Source of the DNA: DATKMG01 sp035541995 | GTDB lineage: Bacteria > Acidobacteriota > Terriglobia > Versatilivoradales > Versatilivoraceae | Direction of reading: 5' to 3' | Length of the DNA stretch: 20,260 bases | Assembly: GCA_035541995.1 (NCBI GenBank) | Contig: DATKMG010000038.1 | Location: forward strand, 1-20,260 | Shown: positions 7,173 to 13,890 of the stretch, piece after piece | Layout of the letters: each line of letters opens with the position of its first letter | Position numbering within the stretch: position 1 is the first letter of the stretch | Program-made: the position numbers and the translations under genes | Notes under the pieces: model-generated | What the model saw: only the letters and a program-made list of their open reading frames with translations | Databases searched by the model: none | What the model was told of the DNA's origin: nothing

Positions 7173-8306
7173 TTATTGCAGGATCGATTCTACCGGCTGA
7201 TACCCTTTGCCGAGACCTTGAGGAAGGTGGGTGCTTGTGACATGCCCATCATAAGTGCAAACCCCCGCCCTGATTTCGGGTGAGAGTTTCAACGCTCCGA
7301 CAATTCCTTTATTCCCGACAGTCAATAAATAGGGCAAGAGAACATTCGACAAAACATGGGACGCCGTCCGTGCGACCCAGGAGGGGACATTCGGTACTGC
7401 AAAATGCGTCACTCCCTCCTCAATGTAAACCATGTCTTCGGTGGGAGTGAGCCGAGTCGTTTCAGAGGTGCCGCCCTGATCCACTGCGAAATCGATGAGC
7501 ACGGACCCGGCTTTCATCGATTTCACCATGTCGCGGCTGACCAGCTGCGGAGTTCGTTCTCCCGGAATCTGCACAGCACAGATGAGGACGTCGGCAAACT
7601 GGACCAGTTTGGCCAGATTCCGCTGATTGTAAGGAAGCGTAACTACCCGATCACCTGTTTCCTGCGCGACTTTTTCGAGTTGCCGGACATCTTTGTCCAT
7701 GACATGGACAGTGGCACCCAGTCCTGCAAACGATCTGGCAGCATTAGAACCTAAGGTTCCAGCCCCCAGTATTACCACGTCGGCAGGAGGTACACCTTCA
7801 ATGCCTCCCAGCAGGATCCCACGACCAACCCGATTGTTGGATTGCAGGAGACGGCCTGCAATCTGAGGCGCCATTTTCCCGGCAATCTTAGACATGGCAC
7901 GTTGCAGCGGATGGCTGCCGTCTTCTTTAACAATCAATTCCATCCCGATGGCTGTGATATTCTGATCTAGTACCCGCTGGAGCAGCGGCCTGGGCATGAT
8001 TCCTAGCAATAAGAATCCCATCAAGACCTGATTCTCCTTCAAGAACGGCCATTCTTCTTCCAGAGGCGCCTGGACTTTCACAACCAGGTCGGTCCGTCTG
8101 TAAGCCTCCTCCTTGGAGTACACCAAGCTTGCTCCAGCTTCACGGTACTCATCATCACTGAAATGTGCCCCGTCACCTGCCCCCTTTTCAACGATGACTT
8201 CAATCCCATTGGCGGTAAGATCACTAACCGCTGCGGGAGACAGACTGACCCGCTTTTCTTCCACGGCTCGCCGAACCACAATTTCTTTAGGGACCCCGAT
8301 GATCAT
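7173..8306 (-). CDS. Alanine dehydrogenase/NAD(P) transhydrogenase-alpha-like dehydrogenase with altered active site
   Basis: The 377-residue protein matches the AlaDh/PNT family over its whole length. Substrate-binding residues of alanine dehydrogenase are kept: R19 (KRVSLSP), K78 (VVKVQAP) and D276 (DFAVDQGG). The NAD fold is GAGTLGSNAA at 181-190, with D204 at the end of the second strand, which fits NAD rather than NADP. The family motif FxFLHLA around the catalytic His reads MGFLLLG, so His is replaced by Leu100. It may therefore not be a standard alanine dehydrogenase. It is also not a plain PntA, since the body follows alanine dehydrogenase more closely and there is no pntB nearby. I chose the ATG with GGAGGG six bases upstream; the frame stays open 16 codons further. 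It forms an operon with the CoA-transferase gene downstream. Confidence 0.85.
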   Translation of the reverse strand: MIIGVPKEIVVRRAVEEKRVSLSPAAVSDLTANGIEVIVEKGAGDGAHFSDDEYREAGASLVYSKEEAYRRTDLVVKVQAPLEEEWPFLKENQVLMGFLLLGIMPRPLLQRVLDQNITAIGMELIVKEDGSHPLQRAMSKIAGKMAPQIAGRLLQSNNRVGRGILLGGIEGVPPADVVILGAGTLGSNAARSFAGLGATVHVMDKDVRQLEKVAQETGDRVVTLPYNQRNLAKLVQFADVLICAVQIPGERTPQLVSRDMVKSMKAGSVLIDFAVDQGGTSETTRLTPTEDMVYIEEGVTHFAVPNVPSWVARTASHVLSNVLLPYLLTVGNKGIVGALKLSPEIRAGVCTYDGHVTSTHLPQGLGKGYQPVESILQ

Positions 8307-8708
8307 GGCGTACCCTCCATCGCTACGTATGAAATCCAGACAGTACTGCGTCAACTGACAATTCCGGCAACGACTCTAGCACATTGCGCGGGCAGTAAAC
8401 AAATTGCCACTGGCGAAAAGGTGGTCCTTGATGGAACTTGAAGAGCTTCTATGAAAATGGGCGTTTGAAGGTGGTCGCCGCGCTCCGTCGCGGCGAACTC
8501 CCGGGCCAAACTGGTCGCCGCTCGGAGATCGGCTCCCACATTCTCCCCAGGACTACCATTTACATCTGCGGTGATGAACTCAAAGTGGATCAGGCAGGAG
8601 ATTTATCCATGATATCGAACAGATTCAGGAAATGGCCGTCGCGTATAAATGAGTGTTGATTATTGGCTGCGTCCAAATGTTGTGGTAGCTTCAAGAGAAG
8701 GCTCGGTC
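8307..8708. other. Intergenic region with repeat C
   Basis: The region between the ald-like start and the msrA stop carries no gene that I can support. Its centre (8447-8530) is a GC-rich repeat listed separately. The part next to the ald-like gene should hold the promoter of that operon, but no clear boxes are visible. The stretch 8550-8700 has short open frames of unremarkable composition. Confidence 0.4.
8447..8530. repeat. Dispersed repeat C: shared flank plus GC-rich hairpin
   Basis: 8447-8467 matches the left flank of cloverleaf copy A (2875-2895) at 17 of 21 bases. Inside it, instead of the CCACGA cloverleaf, is a GC-rich palindrome: TCGCCGCG (8475-8482), loop CTCCGT, CGCGGCGA (8489-8496), followed by a second GGTCGCCG at 8513-8520. 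It looks like a related repeat with a different palindromic interior. Confidence 0.55.
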
Positions 8709-9386
8709 CTATTTCTTTAATTTCGCCAAGTACTCTTTTCGGAACTTTGCCACTTTTGGAGCGATCACGATCCTGCAGTAGAACTGATCGGGATTGCTCT
8801 CGTAGTATCGCTGGTGGTAATCCTCCGCCTCGTAGAAGGCCTGAAAGGGCGTGAGTTCCGTCACAAGCGGAGAGTTCCAGAGGTGAGCAGCCGTCAATTC
8901 GGCAATCACCTTTTCCGCTACTTCCTTTTGTTCAGGTGTACGGTAGAAAATCGCGGAGCGATATTGGGTTCCGACGTCGGCACCCTGTTGATTCAATGTC
9001 GTCGGGTCGTGGATAGTAAAAAACACCTGCAGAAGCTCTCTAAAGGAAATAAGCTTGGGATTGAAAGTGATCTGAACCACCTCAGCATGGCCGGTGGCAC
9101 CGGAGCAAACCTGGCGATAGGTAGGGTTTGGGCTCTTCCCTCCCGAATAGCCAGACACCACCTGTTCCACGCCTTTCAATTCGTCGAAGACTGCTTCTAA
9201 ACACCAGAAACAGCCACCGGCCAAAGTAGCAATCTCCTTCCCAGCAGGGGGGAGCACGTGTTGAGACTGAACTTGATTCATATGTTTCTCCCGGGCGAGT
9301 AGTGGGACGACAAGAGCAACTCCCAGCAATGCAACGGTCATGCCTGCGAAGAGGATGTCAATCCATCTCTCAGTTTTGGTTCTCAT
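8709..9386 (-). CDS. msrA: Membrane-anchored peptide-methionine (S)-S-oxide reductase
   Basis: MsrA reduces the S-epimer of methionine sulfoxide in proteins, with electrons from thioredoxin-like donors. The 225-residue product has the signature GGCFWCLEAVF (57-67), with C59 as the catalytic cysteine, followed by the typical GVEQVVSGYSGG and PTYRQVCSGATGHAEVVQ. The later segment QGADVGTQYRSAIFY is also standard. The N-terminus adds a basic start and one hydrophobic segment (about 11-30) without an obvious lipobox or AxA site. The enzyme is therefore probably anchored in the inner membrane facing the periplasm, where it would repair envelope proteins. No MsrB domain or neighbour is present. The gene stands alone: cloverleaf copy B lies between it and the next gene upstream. 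Confidence 0.95.
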   Translation of the reverse strand: MRTKTERWIDILFAGMTVALLGVALVVPLLAREKHMNQVQSQHVLPPAGKEIATLAGGCFWCLEAVFDELKGVEQVVSGYSGGKSPNPTYRQVCSGATGHAEVVQITFNPKLISFRELLQVFFTIHDPTTLNQQGADVGTQYRSAIFYRTPEQKEVAEKVIAELTAAHLWNSPLVTELTPFQAFYEAEDYHQRYYESNPDQFYCRIVIAPKVAKFRKEYLAKLKK

Positions 9387-9473
9387 ACACTAAACTATAA
9401 CGTACTTCCCGCTGCAATCCGCCGCGCCACAAGTAGAGACCAGACGTGCTCGAGTGTTATGAAATGCGGGTCT

Positions 9474-9569
9474 GGTAGCCACGACAAACCGCTTTGGGTT
9501 TGTCGTGGGCTTTTGACCAAATGTGAAAAGCCCACGATGAATTCAGAGTACGAATTCATCGTGGCTACC
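9474..9569. repeat. Cloverleaf palindromic repeat, copy B (96 bp, perfect)
   Basis: Every base of the junction pairs: closing stem GGTAG (9474-9478) with CTACC (9565-9569); hairpin 1, CCACGACAAACC (9479-9490) with GGTTTGTCGTGG (9497-9508); hairpin 2, GCTTTT (9509-9514) with AAAAGC (9526-9531); hairpin 3, CCACGATGAATTC (9532-9544) with GAATTCATCGTGG (9552-9564). Loops are 6, 11 and 7 bases. The CCACGA of hairpin 1 can instead pair with the TCGTGG of hairpin 3, and the reverse, giving an 11-bp outer stem and a 12-bp inner stem. The element lies 68 bases beyond the stop of the nitroreductase-like gene and 88 bases before the msrA start. It is 87/96 identical to 2895-2990. Confidence 0.92.
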
Positions 9570-9615
9570 AATGCCATTTTCATCGGCGGTGGTAACCTGA
9601 AAAATGTCATGGGAC
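9570..9615. repeat. Conserved right flank of cloverleaf copy B
   Basis: ATGCCATTTTCATCGGCGGTG and the block ending ATGGGA repeat the sequence after copy A with several substitutions. It ends about 20 bases before the stop codon of the nitroreductase-like gene, so the repeat unit nearly abuts that gene. Confidence 0.6.
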
Positions 9616-9637
9616 CACCAAGATCGAGAGAGCAATC

Positions 9638-10294
9638 TTATTTCTTCGGATAACCCACGCTCTGTGCAAGAACAATGCTCTGTTCGGGGCGCAATTTCAG
9701 GGTTTTGGACAAAACCGCTTTGTCAACCGAGGCACGCACCACTGTGGCAAGTCCCTCCGATGCGCAATACAGATAGACATTCTCCGCGATAAAACCCGTA
9801 TCAGCGGCGGCATAGATCTCTTTTTCGTTTTCTGGGGCCTGCCCCATCTTACTCTTATCGGAAACGTAGATCAGGTTAACTGGAGCCTCCTGGGCAAATG
9901 CCTGAGTGCCTGCCTGGGTGCGCAGATCTTCAGCTTTGACCAATTCGAGAAGGTGCCCCTTTGCCACATAGCGGAACAACCCTCCTTCCATGATGACGTA
10001 GACATCTATCTCCTGCCAGTTATGGGCAGAGGGAGCCGTCCGGCCATCTGTTTCTGGCCGGTTGATTCCAAAGGCAGCCCAGAGCAAATTTGAGAGAATC
10101 TGATCTGACAGTTTTTCTCTGCTGAATTCTCGTGCGGATCGACGCAGTCTCAGAGCTTGCATTAGAGACATACCCCCATCCATCTGAGGTTTCGGCAGGG
10201 AGGCCGATCGTGGCTCCGCGGTCTGAGCGAGAGCACGAGAGGCTGACAGCAGCAAAACCAGCGCATATCTGGATAACAAAGGTCGTCTGTTCAT
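9638..10294 (-). CDS. Exported nitroreductase-family (SagB/ThcOx-like) protein
   Basis: The 218-residue protein has a signal peptide: MNRRPLLSRYALVLLLSASR then ALA-Q, with a likely signal peptidase I cut after residue 23. The mature part has the FMN-binding nitroreductase fold: MQALRLRRSAREFS (45-58), LSNLLWAAFGINRP (67-80), TAPSAHNWQEIDVYVI (86-101), and the C-terminal YAAADTGFIAENVYLYCASEGLATVVR (161-187). This pattern is common in exported nitroreductase-like proteins annotated as SagB-type; their substrates are mostly unknown. I chose the ATG that gives the signal peptide. The frame remains open 67 codons upstream, but that extension overlaps the debranching-enzyme remnant and adds nothing recognisable. 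It is monocistronic, with a cloverleaf repeat directly after its stop. Confidence 0.88.
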   Translation of the reverse strand: MNRRPLLSRYALVLLLSASRALAQTAEPRSASLPKPQMDGGMSLMQALRLRRSAREFSREKLSDQILSNLLWAAFGINRPETDGRTAPSAHNWQEIDVYVIMEGGLFRYVAKGHLLELVKAEDLRTQAGTQAFAQEAPVNLIYVSDKSKMGQAPENEKEIYAAADTGFIAENVYLYCASEGLATVVRASVDKAVLSKTLKLRPEQSIVLAQSVGYPKK

Positions 10295-10370
10295 CGAAGC
10301 GTAAACCTCACTAGGTTGAGGATGGGCTGGAACTATCTCAATCCCTCTTTCAGAGCTGCAAAGAGAAATT

Positions 10371-10577
10371 TCATTTACCCAAGAGAACAACGGTACTTCT
10401 GGGACTTGCCGGGTAATGATCCGGCGGATCAATGAGAATTTCGCGGCTACTTTCCAGAAAATCCCCACTACCGTTGAGGCTGGTATCAACCACACGAAAC
10501 CATCGGATCGCTTTGGGGGGCTTGGGCAGCATGACGGTATGCGCCTGGAAATCTGTATTGAATATCAAGAAGTCCCT
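10371..10577 (-). pseudogene. 3' fragment of a glycogen-debranching enzyme gene (GlgX/TreX-like)
   Basis: This minus-strand frame encodes about 68 residues resembling the extreme C-terminal beta-sandwich of GlgX-type isoamylases. It shows RDFLIFNTDFQAHTVMLPKP, then WFRVVDTSL, and ends PRSTVVLLGK followed by a stop. The pattern 'N-A-x6-F-LP ... W-RVVDTSL ... PRSVVVL' is characteristic of that C-terminus. Immediately upstream of RDFL is an in-frame TGA (10578-10580) and then another stop, and the sequence passes into GC-rich palindromes and the neighbouring gene. The catalytic GH13 domain is therefore missing. This is a relic of a deleted or rearranged gene. It has no ATG start or ribosome site of its own, and translation is unlikely. 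Confidence 0.65.
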
Positions 10578-10612
10578 TCATCGGTTTCGCGTTCTTTACA
10601 GATTCCCTAAAG

Positions 10613-10641
10613 CCAGGGACGCGCTGCTGCGCGTCCTCTGG
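10613..10641. repeat. GC-rich extragenic palindrome 1
   Basis: GGACGCGC (10617-10624), loop TGCT, GCGCGTCC (10629-10636) form a perfect 8-bp stem. It is flanked by CCAG and CTGG, which extend it past a one-base bulge. It lies at the broken edge of the debranching-enzyme fragment. Confidence 0.7.
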
Positions 10642-10655
10642 ATTTGTTTCGTATC

Positions 10656-10688
10656 CTCGGGGACGCGGGGCACTGCGTCCCTACCGAG
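10656..10688. repeat. GC-rich extragenic palindrome 2
   Basis: CTCGG plus GGACGC (10656-10666) pairs with GCGTCC (10675-10680) and CCGAG (10684-10688), with CTA bulged. It shares the GGACGCG...GCGTCC core with palindrome 1 and ends five bases from the stop of the Gfo/Idh/MocA gene. It could also act as a transcript end for that leftward operon. Confidence 0.6.
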
Positions 10689-10693
10689 TGGAA

Positions 10694-11887
10694 CTAGAGA
10701 CTCAGATGCGCTTCCAGTTTCTCATTAGCCTGCATCATTTCATCCCAAGTCACAGTCCCCTCGCGATACGCAGCTATCCTGCCCAAGACCGCTGTTAAGT
10801 TGCTTTCCACACTGGGCACTGCATTGTTCAGAAATTTGCCGGTTCGGATGCTCTCAGCAAACGCCTTTACATTGGCAATGGCGCCTTGTCGAAAGGTATC
10901 GTCCTTCTCAGCACCCTTCCACGGATCATCTCCATTGATATTGATCGCACCGCCATAGTGGGAGTCAACCGTCCCGCCAGTACCGTAGACTCGGATGCAG
11001 AGGTCATTAAAGCCTTTAGTGAATTGAGCGGAGCTGAAGTCCACCTTCACTCCGTTCGGGTACCAATATTCCACAAGGAAGTGATCCCAGCAGTCACCCA
11101 CATCCAATCGGGCTTTCCGCCCGCCTGTGCCTGAGGCCTTGAGCGGATGAGACTGCATGTACCAGTTTGCGACGTCCAAGACATGAATATTCTGCTCCAC
11201 GATAATGTCCCCCGAAAGCGCCTTGTCGAAGACCCAGTTCCTGAGCCTGGCTTCTGCGGGCGACATGCCGGGGTGCTCCTTGGGATTTAGCCTTCCTGCA
11301 TGATAGAACACATGCCCCAGAACGGGCGCACCGATCGCACCTGCCTGAACCCGCCTGGCCGCTTCCTGAAAGACCGGCTGGGAACGGGTTTGGAAGTCCA
11401 CCAGAAAGCTGACTCGTCCTCTAGCCTTTTCTGCACTGGACAGGATGCTCCGGCACCCCGGCACATCCACAGCCACAGGCTTCGCCAGATATACATGCTT
11501 ACCCGCGGCCACTGCCGCTGCTGCTTGTTCAGGGTGATAGTAGGGAGGACTTTCGATAATCACCGCATCCAGTTCTGAGTTAATCAAGTCTCTGTAGGAG
11601 TCTAAGCCGACACACAGGCGGGAGGGTTCGACCTTAAAGGCCTTTTGAGCAGCCTCTAATCTGTCGCGAAAAGGATCCTGCAGAGCCACGACCCTGGCCC
11701 CGGCGTGCTGAACGAAAAACTCCCCAATGTAGTTTCCCCGGCCTCCGCACCCGAGGATCCCGACTTCTATGGAAGAGTTGGCTTCCGTTCCGAACACCGT
11801 GCTGTGTTTGAGAACCAGCACTCCGGTGCCTGCAAGGGATGATTTCAAGAATTTGCGACGATTCGAAGTGGAGCTTTCTTTGGTCAT
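10694..11887 (-). CDS. Tat-exported Gfo/Idh/MocA-family oxidoreductase
   Basis: The 397-residue protein starts with a twin-arginine signal (NRRKFLKSSLAGTGVLVL, residues 9-26), so it should be exported folded with its cofactor. The NAD(P)-binding Rossmann domain begins VGILGCGGRGNYIG (about 42-55). The family motif usually written EKPV reads YLAKPVAVD, keeping the catalytic Lys. The C-terminal half has DIIVEQNIHVLDVANWYM, whose His corresponds to the substrate-site histidine of the family. Such enzymes oxidise or reduce sugars, inositols or related polyols. GAGGAGG lies six bases upstream of the ATG. It follows the isomerase-like gene by 112 bases on the same strand, and the pair probably works on the same carbohydrate substrate. 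The substrate is not known. Confidence 0.92.
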   Translation of the reverse strand: MTKESSTSNRRKFLKSSLAGTGVLVLKHSTVFGTEANSSIEVGILGCGGRGNYIGEFFVQHAGARVVALQDPFRDRLEAAQKAFKVEPSRLCVGLDSYRDLINSELDAVIIESPPYYHPEQAAAAVAAGKHVYLAKPVAVDVPGCRSILSSAEKARGRVSFLVDFQTRSQPVFQEAARRVQAGAIGAPVLGHVFYHAGRLNPKEHPGMSPAEARLRNWVFDKALSGDIIVEQNIHVLDVANWYMQSHPLKASGTGGRKARLDVGDCWDHFLVEYWYPNGVKVDFSSAQFTKGFNDLCIRVYGTGGTVDSHYGGAININGDDPWKGAEKDDTFRQGAIANVKAFAESIRTGKFLNNAVPSVESNLTAVLGRIAAYREGTVTWDEMMQANEKLEAHLSL

Positions 11888-11999
11888 TCATTGCCTCCTC
11901 AGGAGATGATGGGTTTCCCTAGGTTGGAGAGTCAGCCGTGCAGCCAGTGATAACATCCGGTCAAGTTTGGTCTGGCCCTCGGATGTCTAATCAGGCAAG

Positions 12000-12956
12000 T
12001 CAGAATCCCATGGTTTTCCTGACATACTCCCGGCTAATTTTCAAGCTCTCCCGCAGAGGACGGGTGAGCTTGAATCCTTCGGGGTGGGCCAGTTCAATAA
12101 CGGCAGTGCCGGAGAAGTGAATGTCTCGAAGGGCCTGCCCAATGGCGCTGTAGTTCATGCTACCTTCCCCCATCGCTTCCGACCAGGTTCCATCAACCTT
12201 TTGGTCCCGCAAGTGGAGAAAGACAATCCGGTCTCTGTAGCGCCTGATGAAATCTACCGGGTCTACGCCAGCACGCAGCAGCCAGTTCAGGTCAGGACCC
12301 AGTTTGACGCCAGGAATCCGCGAGAGCGTGCCTTTTAAGTCGTATTCTCCGTTTTCCACCTCGTAGGTGTGATTGTGAAGGTTCAACACCACCCCATGGG
12401 TATTACAGATCGAGATGATTTTGCGAAGAAGTTCAGCCTGGGCGTCCAATTGAGCCGGAGTCTTGGTCCTGGCCGATACCTTTCCCACTGAAGTACCCAG
12501 AGTCCTTCCCCCCAACTGAGCTAAACGGCCAATCACCAGTTCAGCGTCTTCGAGTACAGCCTGGTGTTGTTGACTGTCCCACATGGCTCCCTCAAAGGAA
12601 GTGCCGATAACAGGCAAACTATATTTCTTTGATAATCCACTAATTCGTTCCACCGCACTTGAAGGTCGCAAGGCAGTGTGCATGAGTTCAATCCCATCCA
12701 TTCCAGCAAAGCTCATGTCGGAAAAGATCTGATCCAAAATTGGAAAAATGTCGTAATCAGGTTGAGTCGCGGCATAGACCCAGGGATGGGCACCCACAGT
12801 GATTCTCTGTGAGATTTGGCTAGCTTTCGAAGGATTTGCAGCAAACAGGGTTGAAGAACGATTTCCTGCTAGCACCCAGAAAGCCAATAGATTCTTGGTG
12901 AACTCTCTCCGGGTCGGAGTGGTCTTCAGGTTACCATAGCGATCAGGATCGGGCAT
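12000..12956 (-). CDS. Tat-exported sugar phosphate isomerase/epimerase-like (xylose isomerase-like TIM barrel)
   Basis: The 318-residue protein has a Tat-type N-terminus (TRREFTKNLLAFWVLAG, about 15-31), then an AP-endonuclease-2/xylose-isomerase-like TIM barrel. Visible barrel elements are GMDGIELMHTALRPSS (about 89-104), YSLPVIGTSFEGAMWD, the likely metal-binding LHNHTYEVENGEYD (about 196-210), VKLGPDLNWLLRAGVDP, FLHLRDQKVDGTWSEAMGEGSMNY and the C-terminal TAVIELAHPEGF. Members isomerise or epimerise sugars, or act on keto-inositols with a divalent metal. GAGGAG precedes the ATG by nine bases. It is upstream of, and co-oriented with, the Gfo/Idh/MocA gene. Pairs of exported isomerase-like and oxidoreductase proteins are frequent in acidobacteria and planctomycetes, where extracytoplasmic sugar modification is suspected but rarely proven. 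Confidence 0.88.
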   Translation of the reverse strand: MPDPDRYGNLKTTPTRREFTKNLLAFWVLAGNRSSTLFAANPSKASQISQRITVGAHPWVYAATQPDYDIFPILDQIFSDMSFAGMDGIELMHTALRPSSAVERISGLSKKYSLPVIGTSFEGAMWDSQQHQAVLEDAELVIGRLAQLGGRTLGTSVGKVSARTKTPAQLDAQAELLRKIISICNTHGVVLNLHNHTYEVENGEYDLKGTLSRIPGVKLGPDLNWLLRAGVDPVDFIRRYRDRIVFLHLRDQKVDGTWSEAMGEGSMNYSAIGQALRDIHFSGTAVIELAHPEGFKLTRPLRESLKISREYVRKTMGF

Positions 12957-13323
12957 TGTTGACTTCTCCTCGCTCTCAATTTCGTAGGTGCTGATTCCGG
13001 CCCTAAACTCCTCAGAAACCTTAAGACAGAGGATATTATCATATGATGTGGCGACCTAAGGGTGGCAATCTGTGGGAACTATAATAGGGAATATTTGGTA
13101 AGATTTTTCCTAACTCTCGGGAAATTTCCAAGGGTATTGCTAGAAGAGTGACAATTTTTTCCCCACGTTCCTCTTCATGTTCCTGAAGGGAATAAAAGTT
13201 AGCGCATGTGGGGAGGTAAACGGTATAATGCGGTCTTCTCTGAAAGATTTGGAGACTCGTTTGCCGATGCGAATAGTGGTAATCGAGAATCTCTCCAATC
13301 GTAATTCAAAGCAACATGGGCTT
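12957..13323. other. Divergent intergenic region before the pilin operon
   Basis: This AT-rich stretch separates the leftward sugar operon from the rightward pilin operon. It contains two TATAAT hexamers (13080-13085 and 13224-13229), but neither has a convincing -35 partner at normal spacing, and no sigma-54 GG/GC pair is evident. The frame of the first pilin gene stays open back to 13177. An ATG at 13228 with GGGGAGG upstream is therefore an alternative start. Confidence 0.4.
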
Positions 13324-13890
13324 ATGAACAAGACATCAGGATTTAGCCTAATTGAACTTCTTGGGGCTTTGACGGCTGCGATGGTAATTGCGGCCATCAC
13401 CATTCCAAGTCTGACTAGAGCCTCTCGTACCTATAAGTTGTCGTCACTGGCCCATGAAGTTGAAGGGCAATTGCAGAATACCCGGTTCACAGCGATCAAT
13501 CATAACCGGTCAGCCTCTCTGCTGTTCTCCACGGGAGGAGACTGGTACTTTCTTGACACTGATGCAAACGGAGTCGTCACTGGGACGGAGACACCCATGT
13601 GGGTTACCCAGAGTGGTTTCTTGTTAAACTGCCCCCCGCCATCGCCATCACTGAGCGGCAGTGTGATGGGCACCAGCACCGATCCCGTAACGCTGCCTAA
13701 CCGGGGGCTTGCCTTTACGCCTCGTGGCATTGTGGTTCAAGTAAGCTCCAGCCAGCTTCCGACCACAAGCCGGATGCCGGCCGCTGGTGTGATATACATT
13801 CGGGATCCTTATGGCGACTATGCTGCCGTTACTGTTACCCCGGCAGGGCGCGTACGAAGCTGGTTTCTTAGGGGAACCACGTGGCGATGA
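13324..13890 (+). CDS. GspH/FimT-family minor (pseudo)pilin
   Basis: Starting at MNKTSG, the 188-residue product has a class III prepilin signal: cleavage after G6, then F7-S-L-I-E11 with the conserved Glu at +5 and a hydrophobic helix through about residue 32. The mature N-terminal helix would pack into the pilus core after cleavage and methylation by PilD. The globular part contains GDWYFLDTDANGVVTGTE and a NRGLAFTPRGIV segment, which fits the GspH/FimT fold. FimT/GspH proteins are minor pilins that help start type IV pilus or type II pseudopilus assembly. The start is uncertain: an ATG at 13228 with a good ribosome site would add a 32-residue leader, and the other pilins here also have long leaders. 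The stop overlaps the start of the PilV-like gene. Confidence 0.85.
   Translation: MNKTSGFSLIELLGALTAAMVIAAITIPSLTRASRTYKLSSLAHEVEGQLQNTRFTAINHNRSASLLFSTGGDWYFLDTDANGVVTGTETPMWVTQSGFLLNCPPPSPSLSGSVMGTSTDPVTLPNRGLAFTPRGIVVQVSSSQLPTTSRMPAAGVIYIRDPYGDYAAVTVTPAGRVRSWFLRGTTWR

Noticed and set aside
6557..7240. Long plus-strand ORF of 227 codons
   Set aside because: It runs antisense to the CoA-transferase gene, has no family resemblance, and is a shadow of the real frame.
9474..9569. tRNA gene, because of the cloverleaf shape
   Set aside because: Stem lengths are wrong, the arms are too long, and there is no T-loop consensus, anticodon loop or CCA-proximal acceptor stem.
2895..9569. CRISPR-like repeats
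   Set aside because: There are only two copies, about 6.5 kb apart, with genes between them and no spacers or cas genes.
10295..10495. N-terminal extension of the nitroreductase-like protein
   Set aside because: It overlaps the debranching-enzyme relic in another frame and would bury the signal peptide 67 residues inside.
13224..13229. TATAAT as -10 box of the pilin operon (also 13080-13085)
   Set aside because: No acceptable -35 element at 16-18 bases, and the first overlaps a possible start codon; kept only as a remark in the region entry.
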